Below are positions 49,638 to 60,900 of a stretch of DNA of 64,000 nucleotides, in pieces; the first letter of the stretch is position 1; the number at the start of each line of letters is the position of its first letter. This DNA comes from Limnanthes douglasii subsp. nivea (Eukaryota > Streptophyta > Magnoliopsida > Brassicales > Limnanthaceae). Location of the stretch: NCBI GenBank assembly GCA_036936605.1, contig JAUPFV010000001.1, positions 173,308,386 to 173,372,385 of the forward strand, read 5' to 3'. The notes below the pieces were generated by a model. The model was not told where the DNA came from, ran no database searches, and worked only from the letters and a program-made list of their open reading frames with translations. The position numbers were made by a program, and so were the translations under genes.

Positions 49638-52600
49638 TCGCTATCTAACTTCTATATCCAAAACTGATCACCTTAAAAGAGGTTCGATGTGATTGTCGTT
49701 GGTGAAAAGGCTCCTAAAAATAATATAAACGGCACATCACTTATTCTATTTAACATACTTACACTATCATATATATATATAAAATAAAATAGGAGGATAA
49801 ACTGAATCATTCGGAATTTAACCGAACCAAAATATATATATATATAATAAAATAGGAGGATAAACTGAATCATTCGGAATTTAACCGAACCAAAACACTT
49901 TTTTAAATTAAATGAGCATTAGAAATAGTTATTTGAGAACTTATTACACTAACGCATATTTATTGAAAAACAAATTATAAAATTGTCTCTCATTGAAAGG
50001 GAAGTAGGCTTTTTTAAATGGGCTTCAAATTGTATAAAATTGTTCTACAATTAACAAACAAAATATGTGTAAACTACTTTAAAAAATGAAAAAAGAAAAA
50101 ACACAATAAGAATCAATCAAGGCATGTGTTAGTCTTATTAAGCAACTTGTACTTGCGAGGAATATTTAGCTTTATTGAAGAAATCAACATTAAAAGACAA
50201 AAAACTACATGCCACAATAACACCAATTTCTTGTAACCTACATCTCTAAATGAGTAGTCTTTTCTCCACTATGAGACTACTTTGCAGAATTCTTTGGTAA
50301 TACAGCTTACCTTTTCTGAAGAGCGTCTAAGAGTGGATATGTTTTACACTCCATCAGAACTTTCTGATTAAGGGGTCGATGCCTATTTTATCTTTTCTGG
50401 TAGCCTTTTTGCTCCCGTGTTTCCACCCACCATAGAAAATCCTTAGGCACATTAGTTAATGACCACTTGACTCCCACCCGCCATTGATCATACGAGTATT
50501 AGCTATCTGGTAAAGGCCAAGGTCCGGTTTATCCATGTTTGGTGTATGAATCAGACAAGGGAATCCTCAATGTTCTTGCCAAATTTAGTATAGGTTATTA
50601 GGAACAGCTTCCAAAGTTTATGTAGCTCGGCATCATGGAACTCTCGCTCCTTATAAAATTACCTGATGGAATTATCTAAAGCCCACTCGACTCTTCTTAT
50701 AAAACCAACTGTTAGTGTAAGTTATCCCTTCAGTTGTAGATTTCTCCTTAAGAATATCCATGTTGGTTGAAAGGCTTCGAGTTCTTATCACCTTCTTTGG
50801 TGCATGTCCCAAAAGGTCCCAATTTTCTCTACTTTGAAAATGTTTCTCTCCACTCGGCCAATCAGGAGTCGGTATAATCTGTTACATTTCCTTAGCAACT
50901 AGCTCCCGCTCCAAAGGGACTTGAGGGTCTTCTAAATATTTTTTTCCTGAGAGAAATATCTCATATGTCAGTGACCCGTTCTCCAAGGGATGTTGTGATA
51001 GCAGCGGTCAAAGATCAAATATTTACCATTATGCTATTTTTGTACTCTCACCATCATATCAAATACAAGGAAAATAGTCAAAGATAAAATTACATTAGAC
51101 ATTGTTATTTGCAACAACAAAAACATAAAAGGAGATATAAATAAACTATCCTCTAGATCGGCCTTTACTTGCCAAGCCGCTACTTCTTTATGCTTTATGG
51201 GAACGACTGTTACAGTAGTTGTTTGTTGTAACCATTGACTATCATTTTGAAATCTGGCTGGAATAGATTTTGTTTTTCCAAATGAGAGGCTATTTTGTAT
51301 GATATATTATTCTTTTTCTAGGAACATCATGCAAGGGTTGAGCGAATAAGTCTCTACCTTTAGGGCACGATACACAATCCCACAACATTATTTTTCTATG
51401 TTTGAGAATATCATCACAGAGTAGACAGCACAATATGTCGACTTCGCATTACTACTACATTTAGTAGTTTTTATCTTTTTCATGGTTAGCTCACTACCAT
51501 GTGACATTTGTTTGATTTGTTTGTCAATAAGCGCTAGTCTTTGAGGCGGAGTTTTCTTTATCTGTATGTCACCACTTTACCTCTAATTTTATATGTTTTG
51601 CCTTCTTTGTCTTGGATTTTGCCAGATCTTCGAGGTCCATAACCATAGGTTTTATGTTCTTCTATGTCATCATGAGATGCTTCAAAGTCATGTCGTGAAA
51701 ACCTTGTTCATCACATAAAACTTCAACCTTGATTGCCAGACTGACCTAGTTCATCATAGAGAGACTTTCATACCTAGAAAAAGAGTAGCTTCACACTTAT
51801 TAGGCACATCTGTGTATTCTAAGTTAATCGAACAATAACAGCAGTGATAGGGTCCACCAACATATTCGTATTAGGAAGAGACACCTGCTACGACCCGCCT
51901 TCCCTAGGCATTACTAAGTGGAATAAAATTCTCGAGGTAACGAAACGCGTGATATAATTTTCTTCATTACATCAGGGCAATCATGCCCAAGCACTGGAAC
52001 TTTTTCTTCCCCGAGCTCACCGTATCGACAAAAAAATATGTGTATTTTGCAATAATTCAACATGCAATCGAAAATTTTCTTATAATATTATAAAATAAAA
52101 ATCTGAAGTAAGCAACTTACTGGCATAGGTGCAATCCTTAGCAATGATCACCTCCCGATAAAGCCTGAATATCTCCTAAGTACCGGAGACGAAAAAGAAA
52201 ATTCTCATCCACCTATTTCGACATTCGAAAGATATGTGACCACCTTGTATTGGCTATGCATAGACATGTAGTAGAAGATGTATTTTATGAGCTTATACAT
52301 GTAGCATAAATAGTTTTTCGGTACTTCCCCTTGATGGGATGCATAATCTTCATGGATGTTGGGATGTTGTATTGTGATCCAATAACGCTGAGTGTGCATT
52401 TTTTCACTTAAATCACATATTACTGAATTACATTAATCGGTAAAAGGACGCCTATATTTGTCTAAATATTTCTCCTTATATGCAAATATTCCTATATAAC
52501 ATCGATCACTAGCTTCTCTGTCGACTATTTACCATAAAGATTCAGGGGAAAGAAACTAGCGGTACAGGTAGCTACCTCTTAAAGTGAATGGCCGAGTTTT

Positions 52601-53508
52601 GGATGTTCTCCACGTCCATCTTTCTTTTTCTTCTGAATGATTAGATTCACTTCGTGTTATTTGGTTCTAAAATACTTTTAGAACATAAAGTAAGAAAGAT
52701 AAGAAGATTTTCTTATAGAAAATAATCGTGAAAAAGATAGTGATTTATAACAATATGAGAAGCATGGGAAGATTGGAGAACAACAAAATATTATCGTCAT
52801 TTTATTAAAACAATATTTCTTATTTCAATCGTACATCTGTCACTAAGCTAACTATTGGTAAAATCAACCTACCATCATACTATGTAAGGCCTACGTGTTC
52901 AACTTTCTTTGATAGACCTTGAAGTGGTCTACAACCATTTTCCCTTCTTAAAAATGAAAATTCTCACACGCATGTTTTTTACAGATCTTTTATATATTTA
53001 TTTTCTTTTTAAGAGTTTGACTCCTTGAATTTTTTTTTCACGCACCCTCGATACATTGTATAATTATACATTGTATAATTTTATTAATTTTTTGTCAATT
53101 TTATTTTGTGGCTAATATTAATGATTTTGTTCTGTATTATCCATTTTGGTAAAATTACCAACAATATTTTTCATTTTGGAAAAATATTACCAGTTAGTTT
53201 AACAGTTTGTTACATACTTTTGTATTTTTTTCGTAATTAAGTTTTTTATCCTTAATGAAGTTTTTGGTTGGTGAAATATTTAACGAGGCATAAGTCAACA
53301 ACGAATTGAGCTCTTCAGAATCATGACAGTGCAACTAATAGTAATTGGACCTGACAGAGGCGAGAATAACAAAACGTGACAATCCAATCACATCAAAAGT
53401 TCTTTAGACCGGTCAATTGGCTTAGGAAAATCAAAATCATAAGATTAACTTCTCATCTGAACCAACTGACTATGTTTCGGTCATGCTTTTTTTTAACCTC
53501 AAAACCAA
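49638..53508. other. Probable decayed antisense-ORF region of Tat-like remnant B; no intact gene
   Basis: The first 120 bp resemble 45,281-45,400, which lies after the remnant A integrase, so this is likely the matching part of remnant B. Beyond it no reading frame or motif is convincing. Weak minus-strand frames (e.g. 52,205-52,399) may be further antisense-ORF debris. The last 0.6 kb is the left flank of the MULE. Confidence 0.35.
49770..49895. repeat. Two tandem copies of a 63-bp unit with a TA-rich edge
   Basis: Each copy has a short (AT)n run, then AAAATAGGAGGATAAACTGA and CATTCGGAATTTAACCGAAC. The two copies are identical over most of their length, so the duplication is recent. Confidence 0.9.
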
Positions 53509-53518
53509 TATTTGATTA
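53509..53518. repeat. Left target-site duplication of the MULE
   Basis: TATTTGATTA, identical to 61,734-61,743. Confidence 0.92.
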
Positions 53519-53635
53519 GGGTCAAGCTATATATACCCAATTCAGGTTTAAGTATACCCAATTTTGAATATACCCAAAGGTGATCTAAGTATACCCATTT
53601 TTTTCCAAAAATACCTTTTTGTGGGTATATAAGCC
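53519..53635 (+). repeat. Left terminal inverted repeat and subterminal TATACCC motifs, with PMD core promoter
   Basis: The outer 50 bp pair imperfectly with the right end. TATACCCA or ATACCC words occur at about 53,531, 53,552, 53,569 and 53,590, and once inverted (GGGTATATAAG) at about 53,623. The last overlaps a TATA box, TATATAAG (53,626-53,633), about 180 bp before the first PMD ATG, so the terminal region probably doubles as promoter. Confidence 0.75.
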
Positions 53636-53806
53636 AATTTTTTTTTACTAACTTCATCCACACCATTTTAACCTTCACTTTCTCTCACTTCACTCACATC
53701 TCTCACTTCTCTCTAAAATCTCACTCTCACTTTTCTCGCATATTTTCCGGCGAACCACCACCACCACTCCTCCTCCTCCTCCTCCTCCTCCTCCTCCTCC
53801 TTCATC

Positions 53807-56415
53807 ATGGTCAAGAACAAAAACCCTCCGCCGCCTCATACGTAAGTTCCTAAATTAATTTTGTTTCTTAATTTTGTTAGATTTAGGTATGAATTTTAGT
53901 TTTTGGTTAGATTTAGGGTTGAATTTGGTGTTTAGGATAGAATTAGGTAGACAGATTAGGGTTTAGATAGGAATTAGGGGCCATTTTCCAGCCAACTTGC
54001 CGGCTGGAGAATGGCCGGCGATGCATCGGTGGTGCGTCTTGGGCAGCACCATCGGTGCGTGTAGGTGTGCCGAGCGGCACAGTCACCTGTGTCGCTCGGC
54101 ACTAGCCCCCGTGCCGCTCGGCACGCCTTGTAGCGTACCTATGGTGCGCTGATTTTTTTTTTAAATATCCAAATTTTGTTTCAAAAGTTACAGTTTTGCA
54201 TTTTTTTAAAAAAAACTTCAAATTTGTAAGAAATTATTTTATAAAGTTAGCCAACCATGCGTATAAGAGTGTTGATGATTTTAATTTTGTATGTTACTGT
54301 TATTAATTTGGTGCTTTTTTTTGTATTTTTGTATATCAGACGCGGTTGAGGAGCGACGTCTTCCTCGATCCAGGGCGTATCCCCCTGGGTCAGGTCCGCC
54401 ACCACCAGGGAAGAGTATTAAGACTGTTCGGGCGGTTGAGAATGAGCGGGTCCGCGATGCCAAGCGCGAACGAGATTTACCTGACGACCCTGAGACTATT
54501 CGTCTTAGGGAGGAGGAGGAAAGGATACGGAGTGATCGGTCTTTGCGCCGAATCAAGCATGGCCAAAGGAAGGAAAAAGCCATAGAGACTGCGGACATTG
54601 ATATAAGAGGTGGAGGCTCCTCACGACGAGAGACGTCGTCATCACATACACGTAGATCACCACCTCCCACTGCTAGTGATCCACCACCTCTCTCTCCTTC
54701 TCACAGAGCTCTGTCCCCTGCGCATACTATTACACATCCACCACCTGTTAGTGACAGGGTGGATGCCACTGGGGACCCTGAGCAGGACACGATCGATGAG
54801 GAGCACATAGATGCCATCCACACTGAGGAGCAGCGAAAGACGTTTGCATTTCTCAAATGCAACAAGATCCCTCTGTTTCCTGACTACAATGAGCATGAGG
54901 CGTACCACGTTTTCATCGGACAGGTAAGTACCTAACTATTAAACGTCTAGTCTAAGGTTTTACTATTATTATGTTCTGACTTAGTTTTTAATTTATAGGG
55001 TCGCACTACACTGGGCATACAGGCACATTATAATGTGCTTCGTATGTGGGACCTCAGTGCTCAGCCAGATGTGCAGCGATTTTTGGCGCGGACTCCTTTT
55101 GGTCCTCTTATAGCCCACCTGCCTCAGTACTTCACACATTCCGTCCTTGACGAGGTTTTTGTTAAGCGTTGGCATCAAGAGACCAACACTTTCCATTTCT
55201 CATTTGGGGAGATAACGATTACGCTCGATGATGTCAGCTGCATTACAGGTTTCCCTATATTTGGTCGGACCCTGGATGTAGTCACGGCTCCACGTGATGA
55301 GGCATACAGCTACTATGCTAGTATGTTAGGTCTGATAGTGGATGAGGTACGCACAGAGATACAGTCCACCAGAGGCGTTGGCTTCAAGATAAAGTGGCTG
55401 CGGGAGACTTTCACCAGGGGGCGCTACATCGAGCAGACTGATGCTGAGACTATCCGTCAGGTATCACGAGCATACTTTATGTTCTTATTTGGTTGTACTA
55501 TTTTTGCGGATACTAGTCAGAAAAGCGTCAAGGCTGACTACTTGTACGGGTTAGCGAATATGGATTCTGGGTTGTGGGACATCGCATGGGGTACGAGTGC
55601 ATTGGCATTCCTTTTCCGTGGTTTGGGTGATGCTTCGAAAGCATCGAAGCATAACCTTTATGGTTTTGTAGCTATGCTCGATTGCTGGATCTACGACCAC
55701 TTCCCCGCGTTTAGGGCCTCAGACAATGCTGACCACGTAGCGAGACAGCCTAGGATTGTGAAGTGGCTACCGAAGCGGATTGTTGGGCAAAACATCCGCC
55801 CCAAATCGGTTGTCCGTACTCTCCTTGCTGATCAGAAGGAGGCAGATGTGAGTTTTTAAATATATTTTTTGCATTAACATTTTGATATTAAGTTTTAGGA
55901 TTTTAAAACACTCTAATTGTTTTACTGTTTTGTAACAGGTGATATTTGAGCCATACCAGGACATTAGATTCCAGTTCCCCGTTCAGGAGATCCGCACCAT
56001 TGTTGATCCTTTGCGGATGATGAGCACGGTCGAGGGCTACATGCCTGATCGGGTTATGCGCCAGTTTGGACGGGTTCAGGATGAGCCAGAACTCCCACTT
56101 GTACTACGACCGGGTTACAGGAAAGGATATCTAGCGAGGTACACGTGGCGAGAGAGCGCATGGCTAGATTGGCGTCAGCACTTGCTTTCTGAGGATCGAT
56201 TGACAGTTACCATTGCCACGTATAGACAGTCTGCGACGAACACCTACTGGAGGTACCTGGCTGAGTATGGTTGGCATACTATTACTCCACCACCACGTAC
56301 CACGGACGATAGACTGTTAGACGCTGTTCGCTCGATTGTTACTATGCCCGTAGAGCGTGGGGAAGCGGGTGCGCTTAGGTGGAGAGATCAAGTCCTGCAG
56401 CTCTTCTCTCCTTGA
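53807..56415 (+). CDS. Plant mobile domain (PMD) protein, four exons
   Basis: Predicted exons: 53,807-53,841, 54,340-54,923, 54,999-55,847 and 55,939-56,415; introns 2 and 3 have clean GT..AG sites and phase 0. The protein is about 635-645 aa. Exon 2 is a charged, Pro/Ser-rich and Arg-rich region. Exons 3-4 form the PMD (aminotransferase-like) fold seen in MAIN/MAIL1-type proteins and on plant transposons: M-W-D-L-S-A-Q-P-D-V, L-D-E-V-F-V-K-R-W-H, F-G-E-I-T-I-T-L-D-D-V-S, I-T-G-F-P-I-F-G, Y-L-Y-G-L-A-N-M-D and L-L-D/M-L-D-C-W-I-Y-D-H-F-P. Molecular function unknown. A (TCC)n tract (about 53,769-53,801) precedes the ATG. The exon 1-exon 2 junction as drawn is out of frame by one base, so exon 1 or its donor is uncertain. 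No lesion in exons 2-4. Confidence 0.85.
53979..54150. repeat. Hairpin array 1, in intron 1 of the PMD gene
   Basis: GC-rich island in an AT-rich intron. Hairpin at 53,979-54,016: a 15-bp stem with one mismatch (GGCCATTTTCCAGCC and partner) and 8-nt loop. Next at 54,023-54,058: CATCGGTGGTGC/GCACCATCGGTG with two mismatches. Then three 14-bp words: GTGCCGAGCGGCAC (54,068), GTGTCGCTCGGCAC (54,089) and GTGCCGCTCGGCAC (54,111). The first is the exact reverse complement of the third. A closing ACCTATGGTGCGC resembles words of array 2. Confidence 0.85.
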
Positions 56416-56824
56416 TTGTTTGTCCTCATTATCGGACTTGTTTTAGCGTTGTTGTGATCTTTCATTCTCGTGGACTTCTTAGTTGTTTCACTATCGTATT
56501 TTGTATTATGACTTATGACATCTACTTTGTAATATGACTTATGACATCTACTATCTACTGCTTCTATTGTTCTTTTAGATTTTTTGTACTTAACTTGAAT
56601 TCGTTTTTTATAATTGAGATTCCACAAACAAACATAAGTCGAACCATTCTTTCAATCAATCCTCTATAACATATATTTAACAATGTTCATCTTAAATTCG
56701 TCAAAAATAACACCATAACATTCACTTAAAATCCATAACACCATAACACCAAAACACCATAACATTCACTTAAATTCGTCAAAAAAACACCATAACACAA
56801 AAACAATTTTAAAAAAAATACAAC
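56416..56824. other. PMD 3' region with short direct repeats
   Basis: Downstream of the PMD stop. TATGACTTATGACATCTACT occurs twice (about 56,506 and 56,536). AACACCATAAC words recur between 56,709 and 56,800, with ATTCACTTAAA twice. Possible polyadenylation region; no gene. Confidence 0.5.
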
Positions 56825-57145
56825 TTATTGTGCACCATGGGTACGCAGTCAGTGGTACCTATGGTGCACACTACTGCGTACCCATGGTACAATAGTGCGT
56901 GCACCATGGGTACACAGAAGACAGTACCCATGGTGCAGAGTACCATCGATAAAAGGGGTATGTACAGATGATACAACCCCCCTTGTACCGATGGTACCAT
57001 GCACCGGTCGGCACGTTATGTACCGACCGGTGCATGACACCATCGGTACACAGTGTGGTGTACCAATGGTGCACCAGACTGTGCACCATAGGTACCGTAG
57101 CCTGTGCACCATAGGTACACAGAAGACAGTACCTATGGTGCGCAA
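56825..57145. repeat. Hairpin array 2, between the PMD gene and the small gene
   Basis: A run of inverted repeats built from GCACCATNGGTAC and its complement. Clearest members: 56,899-56,937 (14-bp perfect stem, loop ACAGAAGACA), 57,104-57,143 (15-bp stem with at most one mismatch, the same loop ACAGAAGACA), and a long nested palindrome at about 56,991-57,052 whose core CATGCACCGGTCGG pairs perfectly with CCGACCGGTGCATG. It ends about 90 bp upstream of the TATA box of the small gene. Confidence 0.88.
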
Positions 57146-57170
57146 TTGTATCTTGGAATTTGTTTCCCGG

Positions 57171-57307
57171 TTTTTTTTCCCGCGTTTTCTGTTTTCGCGC
57201 TCTTAAATTCCCGCCAAAGTAAACTCTCATTATTATATATAAGGAAGTCTACCTTACAACACCAAACACACAAAACTCTCTTTCTAACATAGTTGAAGTC
57301 TTTCTTA
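57171..57307 (+). promoter_or_regulatory. Promoter of the small gene: three E2F-type motifs and TATA box
   Basis: TTTCCCGC (57,176-57,183), TTTCGCGC (57,193-57,200) and the near-match ATTCCCGC (57,207-57,214) fit or nearly fit the E2F consensus TTTSSCGC. They sit just upstream of TATATATAAGG (57,234-57,244). The ATG is 64 bp after the TATA box, giving a short A/C-rich leader. Binding is inferred from motif match only. Confidence 0.6.
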
Positions 57308-57697
57308 ATGGGTTGGAGTGTGTTTGATGATGCTCATCTGCTCAAGGCTGCGAAAGCTGTGAAGTTCAAACGGCCGGACGATAATACCGATGAGTTCTTT
57401 GATGAAGTTTTGTGTATGATGTATTTCATGTACGACAAAATGTCTACATCTAGACAAATGCCTCGATCTCGTACTCGTCAGGAGGTAGCCACTAGGTACA
57501 AGTCTATAACTAGTGGACCGATGTTCTTGGTGTTTAACGAGCCCCCAGAAGTCAGGAATGAAGCATTCGACTCATTCGGTTTAATGATCACAGACTATTT
57601 GTCTTTGGAAATGGCACAATACGTTCATTCTCAAATTGTCATGAAGGAGGAAACAGTGCGTATTCTCAGCGACAATGGAGGCTACGATTTTGACTAA
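57308..57697 (+). CDS. Small protein of unknown family inside the MULE (129 aa)
   Basis: ATG at 57,308 (M-G-W-S-V-F-D-D), TAA at 57,695-57,697, single exon and no disruption. The sequence is mixed acidic/basic with no signal peptide, membrane segment or metal-binding motif. Segments: A-K-A-V-K-F-K-R-P near residue 15, a central R-S-R-T-R-Q-E-V-A-T-R-Y basic stretch (about residues 54-65), and an acidic end N-G-G-Y-D-F-D. I do not recognise the family. An intact ORF with a TATA box in correct spacing, in an element whose other ORF has decayed, suggests a real gene. It could be an accessory transposition protein comparable in position to extra genes of other MULEs, or a captured host fragment. 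Confidence 0.65.
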   Translation: MGWSVFDDAHLLKAAKAVKFKRPDDNTDEFFDEVLCMMYFMYDKMSTSRQMPRSRTRQEVATRYKSITSGPMFLVFNEPPEVRNEAFDSFGLMITDYLSLEMAQYVHSQIVMKEETVRILSDNGGYDFD

Positions 57698-57980
57698 CTG
57701 TCTGTTCTATATCAAGTTATGTACTAATGTTTAGAAGATGTTGTTGTTGCTTGTTTGCGATGTTTTATTTTAGTTATGAAATGATTATTGGCGTATCGTT
57801 ATAAGTTGGTAAGTTACATGAATTACTGCAATAAAAGGGAAGGACCAAAACGACCAAAACGATGTAGTAAAACAAACAAAGTTCTAAACAACATAAATCC
57901 TTACAAATGACGTAAAGCGACCAAAAGACACAAATGAGTTCGAAACAATAACATAAACCCGACCAAAACACATAAACCTA

Positions 57981-60900
57981 CTAAACAAATTCATCAAGAT
58001 TAGTTACTTCTCGGAATGAACAAACTGGCTTTCTCCCTTCGAGTTCCGTGTATTTCTTGCAGCGACCAACTATTGGTAGCTCCCAATGCGTAGCCTCTTC
58101 GCTCTTCAACTTCTGCCACGTAGGATGTATGCATGCGCAAGGGCAAAGGGGCTTGATTGATAGCTGTTTAATACTACTTAAATTAGAACCAACAATTGAG
58201 TAATATAGTGGTGAGAAAAACATAACCATATATCGAATGACTTACATTGACAAAGTGGTTAGTATCGACGAATCCAAACCCAATCTCACGTCTTTGGGCC
58301 ATAATGGGGGGGCTTACCGCGCAGAAGTAAAAAAGTATGCCTACAGTTGTGAGACCCTACGAGTGACACAAAATGAACAATGCATTCGAACTTGGTTGCA
58401 ATCGCAATCCCCATTTCAGGCATTGTCATCCAATATTTGGGTGATGCTGGTGTCTCGTAGTAGTTTATACTTTCTGCAACTTTCAGGTAATCCTCTTTAC
58501 CGTTATAAATCTTGCTGTACGTGTCGTAGTTTTCCATTAGTTCATCGTATATTTCCTTTCGAACACCTCGCCAACATTATTCATGACCATACAACCCGAA
58601 TGAAACTGCTCTATATCCATAATGGTCATCTGGCTTAACATCATTAATACCCGATATAAAAGGGTTGAAGTGAATCGGAAACCAACGCAAAAAACCTTTC
58701 CGGTCATGTATTAGTTCTGTGACTCGATCAATGGACGGTTGTACGATGTTGCTACCTAGCGAGGCAATGGAAGAGGTACGAGTACGAGGTACTTTAGGCA
58801 CATCTGCCCGAATCGTATTTTCACTACCAACTGCTTTACCTTTTTTAACTTTTGTTGGTTTTAAATACTGCATGACTACGTCATGACTAGCTTCATCCTC
58901 TTTTAGCGGGTACTCCCATCCGCTCATGTCCCGTTTAGTGGATGATGTATCCACTACCAACTTTCTTTTCACCTGTGGGCGGCCTCGGTGTTTCTGCTTC
59001 TCCAATGGCTCTAGCAATGACGATGTTTCAGGATAAACAACTTTAAACCATTTCTTGTAAATATGTTTGATACGGCTTTCATCTTTTGTCTCCATAACAT
59101 TGGTTACTAGCTTTAGCAGATCATCTTTGAGAATTTCCATGGTCGTACGGAATGTACGAGGCATTATTTCTAACCTTATCCAGTGGATGTGAAAAGCATC
59201 TAGAGAGGCAGACATTCCACTTTTACGCCACTTGCGGACCTGGTGATAGCAAGGTATACCATGGGTAGATTTTATAGCGCATATACAGACGTCGGTGTCT
59301 TTAACATCTGACCCATCTTCAATAGCGACCATCTTGGTATCTTTGGCCTTCTCTACTTCGGAGAAAAATAGTTCTAACGCCATGTGGGAAACCTTGCCTC
59401 GAATCTCATCAAACAGTTTATCCGCGAACTTATGCAGTGCTATGTAACGACTCTTCTCGAACGACGACCTAATGGCAGCATGTTGGATTTCAACAAGCGA
59501 ATGAACCCTCCCCCAAAATAACTCGAAGTTTAATTTGCTCGTACGTATGTAACGCTTTAGGTTAGAATGAGCACTCTCGACGCGGTTAGTTGTGCAATGT
59601 CCCAAATGCAAGTTTTTGTTTGTCTTCCAAACAACAAATTTGTCCATGTACTTATCGAGCCACGATTTTTCAGTATATTCAATTGCAATAGGGTAATCTT
59701 TGTACTCCAATAGCATGTCCCGTCTGGCGTGATCGAATTCAATCTCGGATTCTGCATACACAATCTTCTTCCAAGCAGTAACAAATTTGTTATGATCACT
59801 TTTCTCGAGGAAGTGTTTTCTTGTTTGCCCTTGAACATTTTGGTTTATGTGCCAGCGACATAACATATGCGTTGTCTCTGTGAATACCACTTCTATGGCA
59901 TTGATCAATGCTAAATCTCTGTCGGTTAGGATGACCCGAGGTTCTTGAATTCCGTGAATGGAAATCAACGACTTCATACACTCTAACACCCATTTGAAGT
60001 TGTTTAACTTCTCACCCGACATGAAGGCAAATGCCGCACAGAAAGTCAATCCGGTACACGTCACACCCACTATCTCGAACAATGGCATACCATATCGTAT
60101 GACTTTATATGTACTATCCATAATCAAAACTGTCGGAAATGTCCGCAAAAGGTCAACATTGACAGGATGGGCAAAAAACAAATCTGTAATGATTTGTCCA
60201 TCGTCTTCACCAGATTTATGCCATTCATAATAATTTTATGTCTTAAGCTCACCCAACAAGAACTGAAGTTGTGACCTACCCGCTTTCTTTAAAACCGGAC
60301 TTTTCTGTCGTGCATTGTAGATCGTCCGCATAGTAGAAACATTATCTTCGTTCAATTTCTTCACACCATTCAGTATATCTCTGGGGTTAGTACCAATGAA
60401 GGTCGCTCGTTCAACATATTCCATCTCTTCATCATTCAAACGGCCAGCAAAAGAATGACCATCTAGATGTATAGAAGTCTCATGGTTATGAATACCACAT
60501 TTTACTTCTAACTTCCATTGATCTGGGGCAACCATTGATCCGAGAAGCTGAAATGGGCAGTCAATCTTTTTCGTTCCCGTAGACTTCCGTTTACGGTCTT
60601 TTTCTGCAACCCTTGGAGTATATTTCCCCCCCCCCTCTTACACTGGAAATAAACTCTCGGATTTTTTCTGTTGTTTACTTTGTCGCGCCGACTTATGTTG
60701 ATAACCATACCATAAAGTTTTCCTATCTTCGTAACCCATTTCACCAACGCGTCGTGTGTGTAGAACTCGGTAGTGAAGAACAAATGACTGTAATCAGTAG
60801 CGGAAGGTGCCTCAGTCCCACTTGCGACATTCGTCCCCTGTTACACAACAAAAAAGCACAATAAACATTCAGGTATAGTTAAAAACATAAAAAAATCTTG

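Noticed and set aside
54281..54670. 129-codon minus-strand frame over PMD exon 2
   Set aside because: Shadow of the Arg/Glu-rich exon 2; the plus frame joins well-formed introns and the PMD domain.
56849..57206. Several overlapping open frames with repeated H-R-Y and C-T-x-G-T strings across array 2
   Set aside because: They are open on both strands in several frames because the DNA is a chain of inverted repeats without stops; the protein repeats are a by-product.
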